Below, in pieces: positions 38,601-53,000 of a DNA stretch of 64,000 nucleotides (within the stretch, counting starts at the first letter, position 1; every line of letters starts with the position of its first letter). A program made the translations under genes and the position numbers. Below the pieces are notes generated by a model that worked only from the letters and a program-made list of their open reading frames with translations, was not told the DNA's origin and did not search any database. The stretch comes from Bolinopsis microptera (Eukaryota; Ctenophora; Tentaculata; Lobata; Bolinopsidae). The stretch covers positions 6,903,001 to 6,967,000 of the forward strand of contig NC_087073.1 in NCBI RefSeq assembly GCF_026151205.1. The letters are read 5' to 3'.

Positions 38601-40992
38601 CAAGGACAAACTAGAGCCTTGTACAAAGTCCGATTACTGCTGATTTGAATGCATGGTGACTGACATTCTAACAAGACAGACAGTTCACAGATCTGGCCCC
38701 CTGGTAAGCTAGCATTGAACACTGAACACCTGTTCACTGAACAGGTGATGGTAATTCAAGGTTAAAAGTGTAAATCGAAACACTAAAGAATAAGCAGCGA
38801 TTTCTTTCGTCCTAAAATCAAGATACCAAAGACTGTAACCCATTAATCATGTGGGTATTCATCATAAAGAGTTCTGATGAATTGGAATAACACATGTTAC
38901 TCCGACACGGAGAGTTGTTCCGTTGTCCCTGACCCAGGCTCTGGTTTAATCACGTGATAATAAGTGGATAACACGTGGTCTACCATCTGCAAATTAGGCC
39001 CCAACTGTTCAGGCCTCTCATCAATCATGGACACAATTACAGAGTATTATCTTCAGGCATCAATATTTTACCCAGTCAAAGCGTAACGAATCATATCTAA
39101 GTAGTAAGTGAAATGATGTAATGTCAGTGGGATGGTAATATAATGATCGTAGTTGTGCTGGAGCCACATTGACGGGGACCAGCTCACCAATAACATTTGT
39201 AGCAAGTCGCTCTTCAAATTGATGACAATAATAGGCCCAGAGCTCCAGTCACTGCTGCCCCTAGCCCCACTCCCTTATCCCTAACCCATCCCCCTAATTT
39301 CATGTCCAACATTTTCAACCTCAATCCTGCCGCTAACCCAAACTATGGTTTCGGCCCCATTGAAATTCTAACCCATTCGCAACCACTAACCTTGGCTCTA
39401 AACCTTGTTATAGATAGTAATTCTGGTCCTATAAATTACCAGGATGCCCGGTTTTAGGGCAGGATCAGGTAGAGGCCACCATCAGGCAGCAGGAGAAACA
39501 AGTCGTATAAATTAAAAATTACCTACCTAGAGTGAGCCGTGTCTGGCTGACCAGGTCTCGTCTGGTCTATTGTGTGATTATAATGAACAATTGGTGACCT
39601 TTAATATTCGTTAGACCAGTATTTAGCACTAAAATTGGGTTACTCCAAATTAGGAATTATAACCACAGCCCTCTTGTCTTGGATTCGGAGAGATCCTCTC
39701 TGTCAGGAAGTCATGACTAATGAATAGTAAATCAATATGTTGAGGTTTGCATTAAAAACTAACAAAACAGGTAGAACTAGACTTTGCAAACAGTGATTAA
39801 CATATTTTTTCTAACAATCTGAAAAATTGTTAAAGTTATTAAACGTATAGTCCGGACACGATAAAATACCCCTGTTAATTAAGCTGCTAATTTTCCCCAC
39901 ATTTTTGCTAGTGCTAAACCATTGAATTCCTGCTGAACCATTGAAGTCGCCCAGTTGTGGTCCACTGAAATGGAGTTTTGCACGGGGTTTCGTACTTCAG
40001 TACGATCAGAGTTGGCAATATTGTTACAGAGCTGAAGTTGAGATACCTACGTTGACATGGCAACTAATTAATTGTATCGCCAAAAACAAAAAAGTCGCCA
40101 CTGATTGATCAGTTAGTGAGGAATAAAAGACGAGTACGATAATTTAATTTGGATAAGTCTGAGTTGGCAACTTTTGTAGACTGTGTGAATAAAAATAATA
40201 AAATGTGTCAGAATAACCGGGCTGATTGAGCCTTACAAGAGAGTTCGTCGGCACTGAAGAGGACAGTAAGTGATCCTTTGGGGGCTTTCTGAATTAACTA
40301 TCGCTATTTTGCGGCAAAAAGAGCTAAAACGGGTCTATAATTTTTCTGCAGAAACAAATTTCTATCAATTTTCTTGCGCCGTGAGACGTGATCTCTCTCG
40401 AACCATCCGGTGCTGATGGCTCAAACTAACCGGCATTCCTAACATCGTTCCTAAACAAAGCCCTAATAATCAAAGTGATAGTTACTATCAGGTTTCGGAA
40501 TTATTGTTACAATTTCGAAGAAAAATACCACGTACACAAGCCTCCAAGACGACGAGAAAATTAGAGGAAATTCTTCTTTTAGTGAAACCTTTTATCAAAT
40601 GCTGGAACTTATTCATTTTTAATAATAAAAGAACTAGGAACATGATTGAATTAGAATTACCATTTAACAGACCGAGCCACTGTCCAGACACTTCGGTAAA
40701 ATCCTCGTCATATTCTGTGGGTGACCAGGTCGTACCGATCTTATATTAATGACCTATGATTAATAAATGACCCTTATTACCGCCCTTAATGACACGATAA
40801 GAAAACATTCTTCTTTCAAAATAATGCAAATCATGGAGGAGAGAAGTCGCACTTTAGCTGTGTTGTGAAATTCAGGATAAAATAATTAATTCGTGAACCC
40901 GCCTGCGCCCTTTTCTAAGGAAGTTGTAGAGAAGAAAGAAGCTCTAAAGTTTGATCAGTCATTACCAGGGTTGTAGGAATGATTTTATTCAT

Positions 40993-41031
<39 letters not shown>

Positions 41032-44000
41032 ATCTAGATATTAAAGTTTTTATAATGGGCGTCACAGCCAGAATTTGTGCAGTTAGGAGTCGGGGCAAAA
41101 AAACAGGATGGCCGAATGATGCATCATATCAAAATTCTATTAGCAAAATAGTAGCAATATAATGGGGTACAGTTTTCCGAGGGCAAACAATTTTAAGCAT
41201 TTTGCTCGTGCAAAGGACACAGTTTCAAGATTGGTTTTAATAATGTGATTTTTAATTTTATGCATATTAGGGCCTGCCAGTAGTTCTTGCGAAATAAGTG
41301 CTGTTCGTAAAAGGAACAAGAAGTAGAATGCACATTGTAGTCTTTCGGAAACATTTCCAGCGGATTTGCTATCAGGATGAAAATCTGGCAATAAGAAATG
41401 ATAAATCCAGCAAGATTTTGTTGTGTCAATTTAGGGGTCTAGGTGCGAAGTCCCAGGGTGCAAGGAGAGAGAACCTGGAAACAAATTTAGGAATGCTTTA
41501 AGGAATGAATTCTGGCAATGAGAAATGTAAATTTGGACTACGAAGACTATTGTGCAGATATCCTGTGCAGGCAGTCTGCAGATGGTGTAACAGTAACTGT
41601 AGTATGTCTGTAGATAACTTAGCTGCAGATTTTAAAACTATACAGTTATCCGAGAAATATCTTTAAAACTATCCAAAATTTATTACCTTCTGAACAAAGG
41701 GGCCAAATGAGGCAAAAAGGTTCGCCCCTATTCGCCCATTACCGGGATTACACCCCCCCCCCCCCCTCTTCCTACACCCCTGGTCATTACATAAATTAAT
41801 AGATCAATTTTACGTAGACTACCTAATTTCTTTCATCATGTACTAATATTCATCATGAGAGAAACCAAACTAAAGCCCCAATTTTCGTTAGTCTAGCACC
41901 CAACATGAACAAGTGTGTTGGCCGTAAAACACAAAACAACGATCATCATAATATACTAAATACCCCAGATTATTTATTGGCGGCGAAAGGGCTATGGTCA
42001 CAGTCGTGGTCACAGTGGTCACAGTTTTGCCACGAATTGTTTCGGATAAACCCTGGGACAGTCGTGTATAAGATGTACGTGAATTGTAAATCAGCCGGAT
42101 AATAATGACCAGGTGTCGATGTCTCTAGAGTTAAACTTAATCACGCGGCTTCCCCGCTTCAGCTAACAATAACCGATAATTTTCCGTTCCAATCATTTTA
42201 TGCCCTATAATTGAGGTGGGACCTTCAAAGAAACAATAAAGAGAACCGGTGCTCTTCTCCCCGTAAGTAAACTCCTACTGGGAGCCACTGGCGGGTAATC
42301 AACCCAGGCTTCACACCAAAGATTCTTCATTACAGAGGTCCCTTCTTCACCTGTAGGTTGCCTGGTACCCCGCAGTTTTGCAGACGAAATACTCGAAATA
42401 ACTTAAATAACTGAGACAAAAGTGACGATAATATGCGCCCAATTTTGAGTTTTAAAATAGAAATGCTTACCACATTTTTATATCTCTACATAAGACTGTC
42501 CTGGCGAATAAATGGACAGTCGATATGGATAGCACATAATTATTTCATCAGAAACGTTTGATAGTACATAATTATTTCATCAGAAACTTTTGTAAAATAA
42601 GTCTTTAAGAGTGCGCTCCACTTATCTATTATAAATACAAATAACTTCTTGGAAATTACTGACAAGTAAAATTCGAGATACTTGGCCAGTAATCGGTAAA
42701 TTGAATAAGTTGCTTCCCAGTTCCCTGTTACTGGGAATAGCAATATCAAGCGGTAAAATTACAGGGTATAAATCATCTGCACTGATGAAACCTTCAACTA
42801 TTCTGATATGCATTATAACTATAAGGTTCTAGGTTATTTAGATGGTCGAGGTTTATGGTTGAGGTTATTAAGATGGTCACTAACATGTCTACAAGTCTGC
42901 ACTGTGCATTGGTCTATTGTCCTTAAACTTTCACACAGCCGTGTTGATGTGGTTATTGCTGAAATAAACAGGTCCATATTATTCCTTTAATTTATCTCCC
43001 GGAATGTTTCTGTCTGAAAACGTAGAACAAATTCTTGGCAATAAACTTGATAATTGACCAAAGACTTGAACTGTCGTGCAAACTTCAATCCATCAACTTA
43101 TCCTTAAAACTAATGCTGATAGGACCCTTATGTGAATTATCAACATGAAAACGTTAAATGTAACGGATAACCTTTCATTCCGCTTTGACTACGGATATAA
43201 ACCATTATAAAGACCAAGCCAGAGAGATGATCACAGACATTTGACAGTTCACCCAGCGGATCAAAGGGCGCCAATTATAGGGATAGGTTATAAGGTATGC
43301 TCATATTAAACTCCCATCTCTCAAAGGAGGAAGGGATCAGACATAAAGGATCAAATATTATATTCAGTTCGCTCAGCTCAGCGATATTGTCCAACTTTAA
43401 ATGGTGGATGACGACTGTTAAACGTCAAATACTTGCCCGGGAGATTTTAAATGACACGGAGATACAACTCAAAAGAAGGCGAGACTTGGATTTTAGTAGC
43501 AGCACAGAGCACTACCATCGGTTCTAAAAACACTTACCAGTGTGACACTAACAGTGTGTCTGCTCACTTCAGTGTCTGTTCACTTCCTCTGCTCTCTCAA
43601 CACTTCCTCTGCTGCCAAAGCTGTGAAAGTGTGAAACACCCTTCCATGACAACTCAAGAACCGTACACATACCGTTTTCATGACAACTCAAGAACCGTTC
43701 ACATACCGCTGTCATCCTGTATGCTGCATTTGGTTAATTTATTGGCACTCTACTGGACAATCCCTTTACTCTAAGTTGGACATTATAGCACCTGCAAAAC
43801 TCAACAATTGACCTCTGAAACCATCGTAGTGGTCTACAGGAACAATTATGAGCACCTAGAAGAACATAAATTTAGGGAAACAATGGAATATATAGTGTGT
43901 CAGAGTGATTCCCTTACCGTATGACAAAAAAATGCTTCCAACCTCAACGAAACAAGGAGAAATATTGCGACTGGTATTTGACATTGGAGGTGTACAGGTA

Positions 44001-47000
44001 CGTGGGAGTGTGCGACTTACCAGTTTAACATCAGAGTGCAAACCGTACAATGCAACTGCAAATAATCTGTTCATATCTTCCTTGATATTGTATTTAAATC
44101 ATGATCACATGACGATTAAAGATAGTTCAAGGTTGTCACCTGGTCCACAATATAACCCGCTCAGTATAATTCCCGAGTGTGTGTTAGCTCCCAGATGTTA
44201 GGTCTTAGTAATTAGTATAAAGCTTGGTCATTAGTTAGGAGCAATTATTCGCAAACCAATCAACTGGAGAATGATCGATTTGTTAAAACACAAGATTTAG
44301 CTCTAATTGAAGTGATCATGTGACTATGTGCAATTCATGATGATGGAGATGATCTGACAAAGGATTTATCTTTATTTATCTGCAATCTTGTGAATATTGG
44401 CATGGAGATTATAATCAATCTTGAATATTTAATCTCGGATAATTATATCAACAAGATAACTAGATATTAGTGAACTAATCCGAGATCGCTCGAACAATTA
44501 TTTGTCAATTACGTTCAACAGTACTAATTAGGGTGTAGGGGTAATGGGTATTACTGGTGTGTTAGCCGATATAAATTCCAGGAATAAATCATAAATCGAG
44601 TATACCCTGCCATCTATCACAGCGTAAGTTTTTGTATTGTGAAAACCAAACAAAAACGCGATGAAATACTGCACTGTATTTATGTGCTAACATCACGTCC
44701 GTATCAAATATGGATTTCAAAGAAAAATGTTAATTACTCACTGTCCAAGTGGTTCTCCTACAAACATTTTGAGCAAAGAAGAAATCCTTACGTCGACATC
44801 TTACGAAAAAGAATTTTATTTTGGCATATTGACTGTTACTACCTTATTACATGAAATTTGTGCGAAACTTAATTTGTTCGATTTTCCTCAAAATCACTCA
44901 AATTATTAATTAAGTGAGCGAACATTAAGTGACGCATATTTAATGTCCATATTTAATGGTTTAAATTTATCAAATTTTAATGGGTCAGCAAACTATAAAG
45001 CCGAAAAATAAGTAGAGAAAACTAAACCAAATGCCTGTTATATGTGATAAAACAGCGATCCAAGTCAAAAGTATCACACACTAGGCTGCTCCGTGAACTC
45101 TAGTTATGATGATGGTATTCTGCCAGAATTTCAACTCATCGTACGATTGTAAGATGATTTTGTGACTGGTACTGCTATGAGTTGACCCAGTCCAACAAAA
45201 ATACAAGTGTTAAAACTAAATGAGTATTCACAAAATTTAGTCAGTGGTAAAAGTAAAAGTCAAGTGAACTGTGAAAATTATGAACAACATAGTCGCCATA
45301 TAACGGATAACATAATTCTTAAGCATCCGTGGTTTCTTGCTTCATTAACTTGCTTCATTTGCTTGCTCTCCTTCCCTCAAAAGTCAAGACATTCAATGCA
45401 TACTTTTAAAAATAGACTTAGTGGTTTCCAATTCTAAGTAGAACTCAACAAGCGAAAGATAAAAAGATAAAAAGCTTGTGCCAATGTTATCGCGACACGA
45501 AACGTCACGGTATCCTGAATTCTTAAAACAGAATATGTAGACTTCCGAGTTCCGACAAATGCAAAAATACCACATTTAACGGTATAAAATGAGCACTAAA
45601 TTGTACGAGGGTTGGGAATATGAAAGATTAAAAGCAATATTTGACTGACTAAATGGTTAAGCCACAACTTCCCATTATTTGCGACAAATTTTATGTATAG
45701 TTTGATGTATAGTCTGTTAAAAATCGCGGTATCGCGATTTTTGGCCAAAATAATCGCGAAATCCTTTTGTCCCTGTGTCAAGTACAATCTGCTGGGATAT
45801 ATGAGATGTGACTTGAATCTTTCGTTTTTATCTTAACTTGGGAAACTTGAACTATTCTAATGAGGAACAACCTCGAGATTTGACAATATCTGTTACAAAA
45901 AGGAGACCAAACTTTATGTAGTTGTACATATTAGAGAGAAAATAAGCGCCATTCTTGGACGCAAAGAGGATTAAAGAGGATTAAAAACTCCTGTATAAAA
46001 CTCTTTGAACTACATGAAATATGCTCCATCAGTCATATCACATTTTTCGACTTCCTACTCACGTCAAAGCTGTTTTGACCAGTTAAATATGAGAGAGCGA
46101 TGAGTGAGATGGAAGCAACTGTGTGCAAAAAAGATCAGCGTAAAGCTATCAATTAGTTCAGAATTCAGTTGCGTGAACAGACATGGAGCCGGTTTAATTT
46201 TTAAGTGTTCTAGAATTACCCTAGTTCTTGTAACTAACTGGAAAAGCAGATACTCCAGACTTCCTATTAAGTTTCTGGTTTGAACCCCAGACCTCTGGAT
46301 CGAGCAGTGAGGCAGAACCCCTGTAAAGTTGGGTTGAATGTATACCAAAGTGGCTTCAATATACAACTATTGAAGTTAGCTTTTCCGACCAGACTCTTGT
46401 CTTTTTTGTTGTTGTTTGATTTTGGTGTTAAAATGAATTTCCTCGTTTACTGATTTAACGAGGATTACATCCTGATATTCAACATGGTGTTGAATATCGG
46501 GATGTCATTATTGATAATAACTACAGCTGTTCTCAATGGATACAAGGACAAAAGAAAATCGCTATTATTTAGGCCAAAAATCGCAGCGCCGCGACAAGCC
46601 AAACTAGGCAAAATCGTGGCGAAAATCGCAGCAAAAGACAATCTATTCGCACGAATAGATTATGAATTAAGGGTAGACTGGTTTGTAGGCTAATGACTTG
46701 CTAGTTGGTTTGTGTGTACGACTTAGAGGTGGTTACTTAGAGTTAGAGTTTGTTCGTAGAAACATTTCCTTTGCCCTCATGAGTTTTTGTTCATATTGTG
46801 TTCGCAAAGGTATGTTATAAAGTTATAATATAGATTTATTGTCTTAAAAATTGATCAATGTTCTCATTGTTCCAAATCTCACTTAACAAATTTGTCTCGG
46901 AGAATGTGAAAAATCGCGATTCCGCAAGTACCGCGATTTCCTTTCGACCTTGAATGGATATGATTAGACAAAAAATCACAAGAGTAACGATTTTAAAAAT

Positions 47001-50000
47001 AGACGATTATAAACATTTCGAAAGTCAGCTGCGCTCGCGCTGTTAATAAGTTTGGTAAATACTTACTTCAGATAATTTTATAACGAACAGATATTGCAAC
47101 CACCCCCACTCGTATTAACACTTCACACACTGAACTATGTGCAGGCCGGGTTGCGGTTAAATACTAGCAATGTATTTTCCCTTACTATCGAGTAGGAAGC
47201 GCAACAAAAACGCAATTAATCCGCGGGATATCCTAGAATATTCACAAAGACCTAGGTTCTATCGTCGACCGTTCATTTTAAACTATTATAGCCCATGAAC
47301 ACTGTTAAACATGCTAAAATTAAATATTTGGATTGAATTTGTGGTAATTTGAGGTCTGATGACGCATGATAGAGAAAATGGACCAAATACTATATTCCGG
47401 GCAAACCATTCCTCATGCTTGAATGTAAACGTTTAATGACTGCCCCGTAAACTGCCGTTAAATAATGAATATTAAGTACAGATCAGTCGCTAAAATGCAA
47501 ATAAGGGGCCACCACATTTACTATTGCCTCTGATGATAGCGTTGGACCACAGGCTTCAAGTAAAGCAAGCGAATATATTCAATGTTTTGTGTGAATTGTT
47601 GGATAATCAGCTAAGTTGTGTTTCATCAATTGTCTTAGGGTTTAAAACTTTATTTGTCATTATCGGTCACCAGTACGACAAATAAAACATGTTGGTGAAA
47701 GCCTCAGATGGATTCTAAATGAATAAATCAGCTAATATGATTTATTACAGACAATTCCGAACAAATATATTGCTGACTTCAGTGATTATCGATTCACCTT
47801 TAAGGTTGAACATTATGCTACAGCAGACATTTGACGTAACAAAGAAATATGAATTCAGGAAAATATTTAAAATTCTTAGACCCGGCTTAAGGTAGTTCTA
47901 GAGGTGACCAAAGCGTGCAACAACTGTGTGATTACTGTGTGACTACTGTGTGACCACTATGCGACTATTTTGTGACTACTCTGCGACTACTAATACTATG
48001 TGACTATTCTGCTGATTAATGAAATTGTGGCTAAACTGCTGCTCTATCAAATACCTGTTACAAATTACAGGATTCTGCACAATTGTAACCACCTGCAAGA
48101 TTGAAAGTGAATCAATAAGCGGAAGTATTAATTAAATTTGATTGAATGGCGGGATTAATATGCACAAATTGTCCAATATTCAACCCAGTAGCCTGTCGAT
48201 TTATCCTGCGCTGGATATTTTGAATAATTCCAGCATTTTTAAATTGGCCAAATATAATATTATGTTCTATCCTCTTCCAAGAAGACAATGCAATCTCTCT
48301 GCTCTTATCATCGAGCAGAGGTCAACTCAGCTATGCTGTGTACGTCTTACAACACTGTAATTTCTCATACTGAACAGTAGTCAACGCAGCCGTGGCTAAC
48401 TTAGAATAAAGTGCCGTATTAACTATAAATTAAGATTTAAAAATTGGATTTTTGACGTTTTTATTTAAGATTGTTCGGTGTATGGTTCTCCCCAGCACAG
48501 CACTGAATCCTAGTTAGAGGTTATGGTTCACTCGAGTTAGGGGTTATTAGGGGAAATGAGATCGCTTAACATAAGCTGATTTTGGGCGAAAATGAAGAGG
48601 TACGATAAATCGGGCCTCGGGGTTTACCTGTAAAATGTTTAGATAGCTTGTAAAACTCGCTGCAGGGTTTGGTATTGCACTGTTATAACTTATAATAGCC
48701 CCTAAAAATAATAGTTTGCCGACTAAACTTTGAAAATCAGAATACTCTAATATTTTGACTATTCATTCAAACATCAAAGTTCTCTGTCTTAAGAAGGCTG
48801 AAAGAAACCTTTAAGTTTTAAGCTTTTCAAGTTTTAACGTTTTTCCTTTGAATCGTTATTATATATGCCAAAATTTTGAACATTCTTAGACTTGATAGTA
48901 ACGTTGTAAGTGATGTCCAGATCGGCGTTAAAAAGGTGTGGGGTGCTGTAAAATGATTGGTATACAAACTTCTACATTTTTGTGAGTGGCCAATAGAAGA
49001 ACACCTGGCACACATAGAAGGACACCAGGCGCTTGGGGGAACTCAAGAACGAAAATGCAAGAAAAAAGAATTCATCGTGCGTGTCAGGACAATTTAGCAG
49101 CCATAAGTGCGAAGTAGGTGTTGACTACTGTCACTAAAAGCAATTAAATAATATTTATCGCTAGATCGGTCCGGCTCCTATTGCACTATATTATTATTAC
49201 TATATTTGTTGGGGTGAGACCTTAATTCCTTGTGATTCAGCTGAAAACTTAGGAAAGCGTTAATAGTGAGTGTTCTTACGGACTGAGACTTTAAAGTTAT
49301 GCGGCTTTCGGTTTGAACTTCACATGAAACTTCCAGTCCATCTTTTCGTCGCGTTATTTTGCTGATATTCTTAGCTAAGTTTCTGTAACATTTTATAATG
49401 GAGATCCTAAAGTTAGACCATATGTTTTAGACTATAAAGCAACTCTTTTGCTGAATCTAACCGATCTAAAGTTTTCAATACCGAAAACTTCAATTCTCAT
49501 TAGACATTAACAGTGTCAACGTTGACTGACATAATGCTATCTAAATCCTTTTATTATAAAATTAAGAGTATTAATATAACTGAATATACAAAAAATACTT
49601 GAGTTCTCTATCAAGGCAAGGATGGCACAAGGCTTCAAAACTACTGAATACCAACTATCACTCTGTGAGCAAAAATTACAAAAGTGACAAACTAACATGC
49701 TCTCATGGTATATCAGGCAGTACGGATCCTGACTGCCAAGTTAAACGTGTTTATTTTAAAAAGTTAAAACATACTCGTACCACACCTGAATCACGAGTGT
49801 GTTCCAGAACGGAAACTTGGAGCAATATCTTGTGTTGCAAAATATAAAATCTTTTCGTCTTGCACACTGTAAGAAATATAATTGGGAGTGTTTAGGGATC
49901 GCTGACAGGTTAATTTGGTGGGATATTACCGTTCCTTAAAGCTCAGAACAAGGCTGCAAAGTCTCATAGCCATTTGATCACGTGACGTTTATCACGTGAC

Positions 50001-53000
50001 TTTTGATCAATCCTGGGATTTATGACCTCGACTGGGCAACAGTGTGATTTTTATGAATTTTCTGAACCCCTTGGTTCCCCGCAGAGTTTTACGATTGCAC
50101 ATACTTTCAACTATATTTAGGTTTGGCCACTATACGGCCTCTATAAGACCACGATACGGCCTCTTTACGGCCACGACTTCATCTTGTATGCTAAGATATA
50201 AACTTTATCAAATCCTTTATTGACGATTTTAAATAAAACAATATAAAGCTTCGACCTTTTAAATATTCGATGTTAAACTTTCTTTTCCGGATGTTGAATT
50301 TGTACGGCAACGAATCTAATTTAGACAGATACCATAGCGAGCAACAGTTAAATGTTATATGATAAACTATGAGATCTCCTCCTCCTCCTCCTCCTCCTCC
50401 TCATAAAACACTCGGGGACAAGATTAATATTATTAAATATATTGGTTTAAAAAATAAAAGTCTGTTTGCAAAATAGCTATACTCCTAAACATTAACAATC
50501 TATCTTACAAGTACTTTAAAGCTTTAGTAGTGAGCATATTTTCCCTCTGCAGAGAAAACCTAATAAAGGTTTAAACATCACTGTTGTTTTTTCTGTAGGA
50601 CTATTCGGAATTTTAAAATTGGTTAACTTAATCAACATCTGCTCATGCCGACTAATTGTTGAAAGATAACTAAGGAGAATATTTGCATATTAAACGGGGA
50701 AAAACCAAATGTTCAATCAAACAAATTTAACATCAGGCGGAAAGTTTAACGTTGCTACCTCAAACACTCACACAAGGATTAGCCCGTTGAATTTGAGTTG
50801 ATAAAAGTAACCAATGTAATGATTCGGTAACCAATGTAATGATTCGTGCACATGAAATAGTCGACCAATATCACAAATTTTTGAAAAATTTAGTAAGCAG
50901 AGCGATCTTTGTTGCAAAATCAAACCAGAAGTCCTACATCTCTGTAACATCTGTGTAATGATATGTGGGGTAAACGCACTTTACTCAATATGTTGATTAG
51001 ACTGTAAATATGTCAAGCTACACTTCACTAGTACATATTGATAAATAATAGATATAAAGATACAATTTATTTATAAATAAGATATTATATACAAAAAATA
51101 TATATTTACATATTATGTAATTATATATTTATATATAATTATATAATATGTAAATATATATTTATAAATAGCGGTCTTATTCTCAACTCACCAGCGAGGT
51201 ACTAATAGTTAAGAAATGAGCTGTCTAACTTCTTTAGCACTAAATTCTAATAGAAGCCCACGAATTTATGTTGCGTTCATTGCACACTCACGTACGCTGT
51301 GAAAATTAATAATCATGTCCGAGTCAGGACCAATGTCTTCCCTTGATATATATTATCGGTCTTTCGGATATTCCTTCATCTTGCATACTTCATACATACT
51401 TCATACATTAATCATGATAATGTTCAAGGGGAAAACTCAAAGAATTTGCCCTTTTTTACTCTTCTTGAATCAACAAAGGAATGCAAATATAACCGACTGA
51501 AGCATTATAAGTAACATTACCGGGCCACAGGGTCCCATATAGTTTTAAACTAATTACAACACTACGAATCTATTACATTTATTGAGAAAATTATGTAATG
51601 TAACGCGATGGAAGTTCTTTAAGCGGGCAATTCCAGTCCAAACCCTGGAAACATGACATAAAAGATTCGTTTTTACTTGTTTGAATGAAAAGCACTAATA
51701 CAATAGATTCCTATCATGGGAATCATGTATGTACATAGGGGATAAAGTAACTTTTTATAATCACCATTCTCTGGTTTGAACTTGCCACTTTTTTAACTCA
51801 AGGTGTAGGCTGGATTGAAATTTTAACAAATCCATAGTAATACAGACCGGTGACTGTGCACCGAGTCTGTATTTATATAACGAGTATTAAATTATCGCTC
51901 CTACTTCATAACCTACAAAAATAATGATCATGTACCGAACAATTATCACATTTTTATGAGCATTGTTGATGTTCACTGACGCTCACCCCGACAGAAGCCG
52001 CCCCAGGTAAAGGGAAACCTTAATAAACTGTCAAGTGAAATGCACTTGTCAGTTTATGAATCTCTGTGATCGAGCTGCTCTTAAACTCCAGACATCTGGG
52101 TCGTCTTAACTCTTAAGCCCCGTAGGCTGAGCTTTGAGCCACAACCCTGGGCGTACAAATGACGATATTCTTTCCATTTTAAACTCGAAACATCAAAGGG
52201 CGGGATTTTGACAGATTGAACTTAAATGTCCAAGAATATAAAAAATGTAATGTAAGCTATACTGTATCGATCTAAATGCTTAAATGTCTCTAAACGAAAT
52301 TTTCTTTCCCCCGAGAAGCTCTGCTGTAAAACCAAATTTAAATTTCCCGGAAAGGAGCACGATTTTCCTCATAGGATTGCATGAGAACCAAGCACGAGTA
52401 TTAAATATAACCAAGTGAGTATTATAGAACAAAGTGAGTATTTAAGAACCAAGTGAGTATTATAGAACAAAGTGAGTATTTAAGAACCAAGTGAGTACTA
52501 AATAATCCTATTACTGATTTTATATCAGGACAAAGACACGTCAGGAGATATTATAGTCATCACACGAAGCAACAACAAACACCGGCACTGTTTAATGTAC
52601 CCGTCCAGATTACATAATCTTAGATCAAGATGATTCAATCGATTAATAAAACATCGACTTACGGCACGATCAATCAATCTAATGTGTATAAAATTATATA
52701 TTAAGCTTTATAAGTTATAGAACATACAGGGTGGGCCAAAAGTCAGTACCCATACGTTGGCCTTTATAGCTCAGTCACTGAGTGCCCAATTTAAATACTT
52801 CTTTCTGGTATGACTTAGTACCACCACTGGTTCGAGGAATTTGTCAACTTGAAAAATATTCACGTTCATTTTTTTCAAATTGAGGTTCATTTTCACATTT
52901 ATTTGATAGTTTGGATAGTCGGATCAAGCTAAATGATATTGAATTGTGTTTGTCCATTCGAATTACGTTTGTCCTGAAAGAATTAGAACTGTAGCTTCTC

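Noticed and set aside
43451..43774. 107-codon plus-strand frame
   Set aside because: Contains a short tandem duplication and has no family similarity; likely chance.
46250..46300. tRNA-like B box (ggtttgaacccc), possible SINE or tRNA
   Set aside because: No matching A box or cloverleaf could be drawn around it.
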